64,000 bases of DNA from Fragum whitleyi (Eukaryota > Mollusca > Bivalvia > Cardiida > Cardiidae): NCBI GenBank assembly GCA_948146395.1, contig OX411547.1, positions 62,315,610 through 62,379,609 of the forward strand, read 5' to 3'. Of the stretch, positions 56,040 through 64,000 are shown piece by piece. The stretch's first letter is position 1. Every line of letters starts with the position of its first letter. The notes beneath the pieces are model-generated. The model was given only the letters and a program-made list of their open reading frames with translations. It was not told where the DNA came from and made no database searches. The position numbers were made by a program, and so were the translations under genes.

Positions 56040-56245
56040 TCCGACTATTTGACTCGCACCAATGGGTCGATAATCGTAGACCTATGTGAGATAGCAGCTG
56101 GAGGCTAGGAAAGGATGTAATTGTAGTACTGGTGTGAGTAATACCATGAATCCATTGTTAGATGCTCCAGCCGCCGCGATATAACTGAAATAATGTTGAA
56201 AGCGGCGTAAAATCCCATTCAATTCAATCAATCAATCAATCTGAA
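56040..56245 (+). mobile_element. SINE, 5'-truncated copy
   Basis: Lacks the tRNA head; begins near CGACTATTTGACTCGCACCA and has GATAATCGTAGACCTATG, GGAGGCTAGGAAAGGATGTA, CCATTGTTAGATGCTCCAGC and a (CAAT)n tail. Confidence 0.75.
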
Positions 56246-56819
56246 TAAAACAGCAAGATCGTCGGCGCTAATACCTTCCGAAATCAAAAGGTTTTTTTTC
56301 GGTCACCGGACCAGAAAGGGAATTGTTTAGCTGTTTTAATGATCAATTAACATTCAATTAATTACAGAAATCGATTTATGGTATAGAATATACACATTGC
56401 CGAAAATATACACGAAGCGAGTTTATTTAAAGTAGCGCATCGCTCATTTTAATGATAAACGGTGAAAGTGAACAACTACCGTGGTCTGAGTATAACTCGA
56501 ATACGGTATTGTGACTTGTGATTAAAGTGCATTTCTAAACAATCGACAAGTCATAATAGCGTATTCTACCTATGTCCATATAACGTATACATTTTTGTCG
56601 ATCATGACTATTCTAATAAACACCCGAGCGATTATCAGAATTAATACGCGTTTTTAGTGATTGAAACTATTTTTCTGGAATCGTGTAAAGTACTCTAATA
56701 ATACGAAGAGAAACGTTGCCATATGAGTACGTGATGTTTGTACGTCATTGACGTCATGTTATCGATTAATTGTTAGTGGGTTGTTGTCTTTAGGAAGGTA
56801 TAACTTTCCCTATAAGCAC

Positions 56820-57050
56820 CCTATTCACATGAAATATTTTCACTGAGATCTCTTGCAAAGATTTTTTTACAATCACCCAAAATTTTGAATAATTTGGCGA
56901 TGGGCCAAAATCGGGCAAAAACGTACCCAGACCTTTGTAGTCGGAAGGCATACAATTCAACTCATGCAATTTTCAAAGTCGTCGGACATCTATGATAGAA
57001 AATATAATTAAAATCGCAAAACTTTTGATAGCCCCTCGATAATGTGTTGA
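56820..57050 (-). mobile_element. Decayed mariner-like/MITE fragment, reverse orientation
   Basis: GATGGGCCAAAATCGGGCAA and CGTACCCAGACC match, in reverse, the segment near 48655-48690. It ends with CTTTTGATAGCCCCTCGATA near 57025-57045. Confidence 0.5.
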
Positions 57051-57506
57051 AACTTTGTCAGAATTTTTGTCTGGAATTATGAAGTAATTGGGTCGAATAG
57101 GATATAAAAAGGTCAAATGAGCTCATTGGGTAATATAAACGCCACCTTGTTCTGTCATCAGATTGTTCTTACAAAATGTTGAACAGTTAGGAATATCTTA
57201 AAATTGACATGGTGAATCATTTTCGAATGAATTGGATGACTGCAGTGAGTGGGTTTTAAAACGGAGTTGAATGGGTGGAATGAAGGAGTTTTGAATGAAA
57301 TTCAAGAGAGGTGATACACTATCGCAAATTTTATTCAAGTTGGGACGAAATTAGCAAAACGTTTAAACTCCCTTTGATAAAATACACGTACTTTTCTGTT
57401 TTGTGTGTAATCATATCTTGTTAATCAACACTAGATATTCACGTATCGTAATGATCTAATCGACATTGTTTAAATGATCCTCTGCGTGAGATTTTCAACA
57501 ATTTCA

Positions 57507-57718
57507 AATATGCGCAAACAATGACTCTGACCAGCCTGTGCATCCGCACAGTCTGACCAGAGTCTTCACACTGCGTTCAGTCGATGGATAAGGTCTCAAA
57601 GTATCTATAGACCATCAGGTAACTTTATTTTTAGAGATTGTGGTTGTCTATGCCTCCCAGAATTTGACCTCATCAACATTTTAAATTGCTGGAAATGTCA
57701 CGCACATACTGAAATGTT
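57507..57718. mobile_element. MITE, second diverged copy
   Basis: Shares GCATCCGCACAGTCTGACCA, AGAGTCTTCACACTGCGTTC and GCTGGAAATGTCACGCACAT with the MITE at 16131-16396. The left terminal repeat is eroded. Confidence 0.75.
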
Positions 57719-60700
57719 TATAGTTTAAACCACTTCGGAAGGTTTATTGGAGTGAGTGGTTTGAAAGCATTGAATCGAGCGCTGATTGAGCTATTAAGGT
57801 AGTGGATCCGTAGTAGTTCTGCAACATTTCGGTAATCAAGATCCTTCACAATGTTGACCGAGTTTCCTAATGAAAATCATTTTGAAACCTGGGTTAACAC
57901 TGTTTAGGTTAATGATTCCCTAAACATTTGGGAGCTATTACGGGTCCACTACCTTAAAGCTGCTCTTTCACAGATCGGGAAAATGTGATTTTTGAAATTT
58001 ACGTAAACTCAATTGAAAGTAACAATCTCATCATGTTGAAAACATTAAAATAATAGGATTCAATGTGGCTATGCATGGAAAGAAAGACTGATATTCCTGA
58101 ATTTAGCGAATATCATTCTAAAAAATAAAGCAATTACTAACGCCTTATAAAATATTCTTCAATTTCGAGCCAACTATTTACGCATGTTTGTCTTATTCAA
58201 TCAAAGATAAAGGTAAGGTATCTCATAGCTGGAAACTTCATATCATTACAAGCGAAAATGAAGGATTATTCACGGAAAGTAACGATTTTGTAATTTATAG
58301 ACTCGAAATAAATAGACTGGATCCTTTACTGATCTTGTCGCTTCGAAAAAATAAGTTACAAAATTATTGAAATATGTTGTTTTTAGTGCAAATGCCCTTT
58401 GGCCATTCTTAATCGTCTAAAAGTTCACAAATTTACAAATCTAAGAACACGTTTTGTATTTTTTCTATGAAAACTGAAAGAGCAGCTTTAAGAATAGTTT
58501 TCAACGAGATGACAATATCACGTTTCTTACTTTTCCGCCTTCCTTTTTCATATGCGCACATTTACTTACTGTTAACCATGTCGATAATTTAATTCTTAAG
58601 CTTTACCAAAACCTAGTTACGATGTTAAAATGACATCATTTGAACATGTTCTCTATTTTCATTTCAGCTGAGAAATAAGACGTTACGAAGTACACGGTTA
58701 CTTAAACGTAAGGTAGTACCTCCCCGAATGAAATCATTTGAAAGCACTCCAATGTCGGGATTCGCCGGTGAAATTTAAATAAACGATTTAATACCGATGG
58801 GCTGATTTATTAAAAAATCGATAATCAGTCAAAGATTGGCTTCCGAATCAGATAAACGACTTAGAAATCCTATAATTAATCGGTTTCTAACATGCATATT
58901 GTCAATTAATGTCTTTAAAGATTTATGTCACTTATTTAGTCTGCTTTACTTCTTATTTTCTGGGTACATTGGTTTTACCTGAAAAAAAAAAAAAAACAAA
59001 AACAACTTATTCTAAAGCAACCCTGAGAATGGACCTACACTTAACCATCGAGAGTATCTGACCACCAATGCTTGAGTGTTGGTTCATTCAAGATACCTCG
59101 TATTGCTTTGTAAGAAACCAATTGTTGTATCGATCAATGGTTAATTGTGTTCTTTCGACTGAAAACCAATTATCGGTTAATATTTGAAACCGATTGCCCA
59201 ACAAAACGATGTAATCATCTTTTACAAGTTTGTCTAATTATTTTGTCGGATAAGGACGTTATATACAGAATCCCTATGTCAATTTGCTTTCGAAAACTAT
59301 CAGCAGGGGTGTATTATCTTACATAGACGATGAAGAAGTTAATGTGTTTAATACAGTTTTAAGACTAGATAAATTACTTTATCCATCAATTCCAAAAATA
59401 CGAATACACTAATGTCAGATCCAATACTTTGCATGAAAACCAAAGTCAAATATATCTCAAAGACAACACAGCACTTTACTTAACCTGATGGACGACATCT
59501 TAAGGGTTTCGCGGGAGAGAAATAAGAGATGATGAATTGAATTGAATTACATGTAGGAAATTTTTCCAATGTTCCAGGGGACGAAAATTAACGGAGACGA
59601 ATTATGCTCGAAATGCTTACATGGGAGCTCAACGTGAATACTCTCTTTAATCGTAAATTTCCAAAGTTCAAATAAATTAAAACAACCCCGTATTCTAAAC
59701 CGCTTATGCGACTTTATCATGAAACAAATTACACTTACTCGCAATAACAATATGATTTTAAATTTTAAACGCAAAATGGCGAAATACATAGAGTGACGTC
59801 ATAGCTTCTTTCGAATGTGCCTATCCAAGCAATGGGGTGAGTTTAATAACAACCGGATGGCTAGATACCGGATAATTTTGCAAATATCTCGTAAACAAGA
59901 GTTTTAATAGGATAAGTGTTTTCTATAAACAAAATAAGCTGTATGCCTAAAAGGAAATTACCGAAATTCTCAGCATAGATTCCCTGGGCATCAAGTTTTT
60001 CAAAAAAGGTCGAAATACCGATCTTTAGCGCTATGGATCATTCTTTCAGAATGAATCGAACAAAGAATTTGTTCAAATTCTTCTTCTCTCATTTCTCTAT
60101 TATCCCTTCAAAAGACACGAAAAACAAAATTTAGTTTCGGATGGATTGAAATGAATTGCATTTAAATGGTTTAAGTATATCAAATCGTCACATAATTACG
60201 TTGTTGTTGTGTTTTTTTCTTTCCAAAATAAAATGTTATAATCTCAATAAAATGTAGACATATTTCGCTGTTGTTGTTGTTTGATGTGTTTTTTATCATA
60301 GATCGGCCAATGGTTGAATTTTATCATGTGCGGCTACAAACTGCTCAAGGTGAGATATTATTTTTCTTGATTACCGGCGTCGTCGTTGGTTGCGTTATGC
60401 GTCCTTTCAACGAAAAGATTTAACCTCCTCACAAAATGTTACATAAGATGAGACTTAGTATGAGTTTTTTTTGAAATGTCCTACTACTTATTGAACGTCA
60501 CACACAATTTACTCTGATTATAACAGTAACTCCTTGTTTATATCAAAACACTGAAAGACTGTTGTTTGACCTTTGTGGTGGTATACTAAAATGGTACACC
60601 TCATTCTTGTGGTCGGAAATTTATTTCGACCATCACTAAAACACAGAACGGAACAGACGGAATAAAATTAAAAAAAGAGAAGAGGAAGGTATGAAACACA

Positions 60701-60728
60701 CGAAACGGAACATAGAACGGAATAAACA
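57719..60728. other. Mostly featureless non-coding DNA with one weak exon candidate
   Basis: No domain-bearing ORF. 58984-58998 is a short A tract. At 60302-60349 a 48-bp stretch between ATCATAG and GTGAGA is phase 1-1 like the VWC exons, but it encodes no cysteine and its acceptor context is modest. Confidence 0.3.
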
Positions 60729-61769
60729 ACAAGAGGACCATGATGGTCCTATATCGCTCACCTTCAGCTCTTTGACTTCTCCCTTAGCAAAATTAAATAC
60801 TTGAAAGATCATTAAATGATCATTAAATTTTTCAAAGAAAAACATAACTATTTCTATGATCGCTGCATTAATTTCTGTCCTTTTCTAAACAAGTTTTATG
60901 TGATCTGGCCAATATTCTGACCAAGTTTCATAAAGATTGGGCAATATTTGTGGCCTCTAAAAAGAAAAAAAGTCATTTAGGCCCCTTTTCCCTTGATTTT
61001 GCATGGATCCTTCCCATTTTCAATAGGGCTCATCCTTTTGACCTAGCCATTAATCTGATCATGTTTCATGAAAATTGAATTGTATTTGTGGCTTCTAGAG
61101 CGTAAACAAGAAAATTGTCATTAAGGCCCCTTTTCCCGTGATATGGCAGAGATCCTTCCCATTTTCAATAGGGTTCATCTTTGTGACCTGGCCAACATTC
61201 TGACAAAATTTCATAGAGATTGGGCCCGATTTGTGGTTCTTAGAGTGTAAACAAAAAATTGTAAGTAAAGCCCCTTTTCCCATATGACACAGATCCTTCC
61301 AATTTTCATTAGGGATCATCCTTGTGGCTTGGCATACATTCTGACCAAGTTTCATGAAGATTGTGCCCCATTTGTGGCCTCTATAGTGTAAACAAAAAAG
61401 TCATTAAGGCCCCTTTTTCTGTGATATGGCACAGATCCTTCCCATTTTCGATAGGGATCATCCTTGTGGCTTGGCCAACCTTCTGACCAAATTTCATAAA
61501 GATTGGGCCATATTTGTGGCCTCTAGAGTGTAAACAAGAAAATTGTCATTAAGGCCCCTTTTCCCGTGATATGGCACGGATCTTCCCCATTTTCAATAGG
61601 GTTAATCCTTGTGACCTGGCCAACATTCTGACCAAGTTTCATGAAGATTGGGCAATATCTGTGGCCTCCACAGTGTAAACACTAAGATTGTTGACGCCGG
61701 ACGACAGACGACACACATTCAATGATCACAAAAGCTCACCTTGAGCACGATGTGCTCAGGTGAGCTAAT
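60729..61769 (-). mobile_element. Hairpin-ended repeat family member 5 (complete, 1.04 kb)
   Basis: Starts ACAAGAGGACCATGATGGTC (hairpin) then CTATATCGCTCACC. Ends with the long hairpin at 61733-61766 (AGCTCACCTTGAGCACGATG and reverse complement). The interior has about five roughly 150-bp units with CCCCTTTTCCCGTGATATGG, CCATTTTCAATAGGG and TGACCAAGTTTCATGAAGAT. Confidence 0.88.
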
Positions 61770-62100
61770 AAAAACAAAAGGTATGGAACGAAATCGTTAC
61801 AAATGGAAACTGATAGGCAAGTCTCTAAAACGGAACACCCAGATTGGAAAAAACATATTTCATTTTATGGGACTATTTTGCGATGACACGACAGTCCATG
61901 GAACCCAAGTCATCAGCCTGATCAGAAGTTTACGAACAAATCTAAAAATACATTTTCGAAACATGATTCCAATGCAGTTTGATTGAATACCGGTAAACAG
62001 TTTCGGGGAAAAATTTTTTCAGCTCCACAGAACTACGTCCAGCGGAGCTTATGTCGTGGCCTAGTGTCCGTCGTTAGTACGTCTGTCCGTCCGTTAACGT

Positions 62101-63224
62101 TTTAGCTCACCTGAGCACAAAGTGCTCAAGGTGAGCTATTGTGATTACTCACCGACCGTGAATATACATCAAACAAATTCTAGTATTCATAACATGGTTG
62201 ACATGAGTGACTTACTCAGGTGAGCAATATTGGACAATCATGGTCATCTTGTTTAGCTACTCCTCCTAAACCTGTGGACCAATCCTGAAGAGCTTTGCAG
62301 GGATGATTCTTAGGTCAAGCTCTGCCGATGTTGTTCAAATAAATGAAATCCACCTATAACTTTCCCTTCACCCTTAACAAAAAGGGTGAATTTTTTTGAA
62401 ACCAGAAGGCAGACAGCTTTCTAATTTGATATGTAGCATCATCTAGTAGACCTCTACCAAGATTGTTAATATCGAGCCCCTGGGGTCATATTTGGGCTCT
62501 ACCCGGGCGCAACCCTTTTAACATAAAATAAAGGAGCCAAAATCTATAAAAATCTACTTTTCTGAAAGCAGATGGCAGATAGCTTTCATATTTGGTTTGT
62601 AGAATCATCTAGTGGACCTCTTCCAAGTTTGTTAATATCAAGACCCCAGGGGCATATTTGGGCTTTACCCAGGCTAATCCCATTTAGCTCTTCTGAGTAC
62701 TAAGGGTAAAAAAGGAAACATCTTCAAAAATCTTCTTCTCTGGAACCAGAAGGCAGACAGCTTTCATATTTGGTATTAAGCATCTAGTAGACGTCTACCA
62801 AGTTTGTAAATATCAAGACCCTAGGGTCATACTTGGCCTGTACCAGGGCGAATACCTTTTGGCCCTTCTGAGTGCGAAGGGTTAAAAAAGGAAAATCTTC
62901 AAAAATCTTCTTCTCTGAAACCAGAAGGCAGACAGATTTCATATTAAGTATGGTACGTAGCATCATCCTTTGGGCCTCTACCAAGTTTGTTCATATAAAG
63001 ACCCTGGGGTCACATTCGGCATCCACCTGGGGGCATCCCTTTTTACATAGAATCAAAAGGGGAAAGGGCATATCCTTCATGCTCTTGACTGAAAACATTC
63101 CATGGTATTGATCGTATGTTGAATGTATCTCCTTATTACCTTCTGTCTATTGAATCAATGTGATGTCCCACGGGTCAAAGTGACTCAGGTGATCATTCTA
63201 GGACCATCATGGTCCTCTTGGTTC
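62101..63224 (+). mobile_element. Hairpin-ended repeat family member 6 (complete, 1.12 kb)
   Basis: Long hairpin at 62104-62137 (AGCTCACCTGAGCACAAAG and partner), then TATTGTGATTACTC. Ends CTCAGGTGATCATTCTAGGA then CCATCATGGTCCTCTTGG near 63224. The interior has about four units of roughly 170 bp with CTTCTCTGAAACCAGAAGGC and CTACCAAGTTTGT. A short internal copy of the second-end sequence sits at 62218-62252. Confidence 0.85.
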
Positions 63225-63820
63225 TTGCTTCGTAAAATTCTGATGGTGCTTATGACATGAGCTCTGTGGGCTGCCGCTTCACTGAAAAAAGGCCTAAATC
63301 ATGAAATATAAAAAAAACTACTGTTCAGAATTCAACCAAACTTCACATTAGTGATGTTTGGTTCATGTTCTTTCAGATTTGTTCTTTGAATTTTTATTGG
63401 GATGATAACGAAAAAATCTTGTCTACAACTACTAGAATTTACATTTAACTTTCAGAGAATGAAATACCATCATTATAATATGAAAAAGGCAAAGCCTCAA
63501 AACGATCGCAGTCTCTAATTGTTGTCTTATGAAGGGCTTTACACTCTTTTACATTAATGTAATGAGTTTGCAGAGGGAATTTCATCTTCAGGCTTAACTT
63601 TTATTTCCAATTTAAATGTTTTGAAACTATACCAGTTACTCATTCATTTGTTTACTTCTCTTATGATCATTAGGGATTCGGTTTGCAAAACATAAGGTAC
63701 AGAATGGGCCTTAATAACTCATCTATATTTCATTGGTCCAGTTGATGTCATCCAAGTGAAATTTTGGGCAAAGTTTCATTGAAATTAGTCAAATGGTTTA
63801 AAAGGAGATGATGCTTTTGA

Positions 63821-64000
63821 AACAAGAGGGCCAGAATGGCCCTATACTCACCTGAATTTTATTGGTCCAGTGGAACCCATCAAAGTAACTTTCATTCACA
63901 TTTGTTAATGAGGAGATGTTATTCCAAGAATTCAAAGTGACCCTGTCCATCCATTTTTTACTAAGGCCACTCAAAATAAGCCCCCCCCCCACCCCTACCA
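63821..64000 (-). mobile_element. Hairpin-ended repeat family member 7, runs off right edge
   Basis: Second-end sequence AACAAGAGGGCCAGAATGGC then CCTATACTCACCTGA at 63821-63855. The rest lies beyond the window. Confidence 0.75.

Noticed and set aside
61741..61986. 81-codon ORF after a repeat hairpin
   Set aside because: Begins inside the repeat's terminal hairpin; no domain.

Overview
This is eukaryotic, AT-rich DNA from an animal genome, most likely a bivalve mollusc. Evidence: GT-AG introns, a phase-1 multi-exon gene of von Willebrand factor C (VWC) domains, tRNA-headed SINEs, an I/Nimb-type LINE, and many repeats ending in a gagcacgaagtgctc hairpin, a type I associate with bivalves. The species cannot be fixed from the sequence alone.

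1-12.3 kb (possibly to 16.8 kb) is a decaying Maverick/Polinton (adintovirus-like) element, mostly on the minus strand. From right to left it holds a retroviral-type integrase remnant, a spliced PC4-like protein with a duplicated tail, a Cys/His protein, a small membrane protein, a single-BIR protein, a Cys-rich protein, a spliced FtsK/HerA-type packaging ATPase, two small basic proteins, and a protein-primed DNA polymerase B that runs off the left edge. Two tandem death-fold genes lie on the opposite strand at 9.8-10.6 kb. PolB carries one in-frame stop, the integrase is truncated and frameshifted, and the first death-fold copy has a stop, but most other genes are open. No capsid or protease gene is visible. 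A four-copy 243-bp satellite abuts the broken integrase. A spliced coiled-coil gene at 15.1-16.7 kb has a TATA box like that of the ATPase gene and may belong to the same element.

16.8-34.8 kb is repeat-rich: SINEs, a foldback MITE, a 5.1-kb hairpin-ended composite repeat (19.5-24.6 kb), and an intact, very young LINE (25056-30989) with two complete ORFs and a perfect 13-bp target-site duplication. Large foldbacks and direct repeats follow.

34.8-45.7 kb holds five exons (plus strand, all phase 1-1) of a secreted host protein with VWC domains. Its 8.5-kb second intron is full of repeats. 45.7-64 kb is mostly non-coding, with at least five more members of the hairpin-ended family, SINE and MITE copies and degenerate satellites. 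I see no confident gene there, only one weak exon candidate at 60.3 kb.
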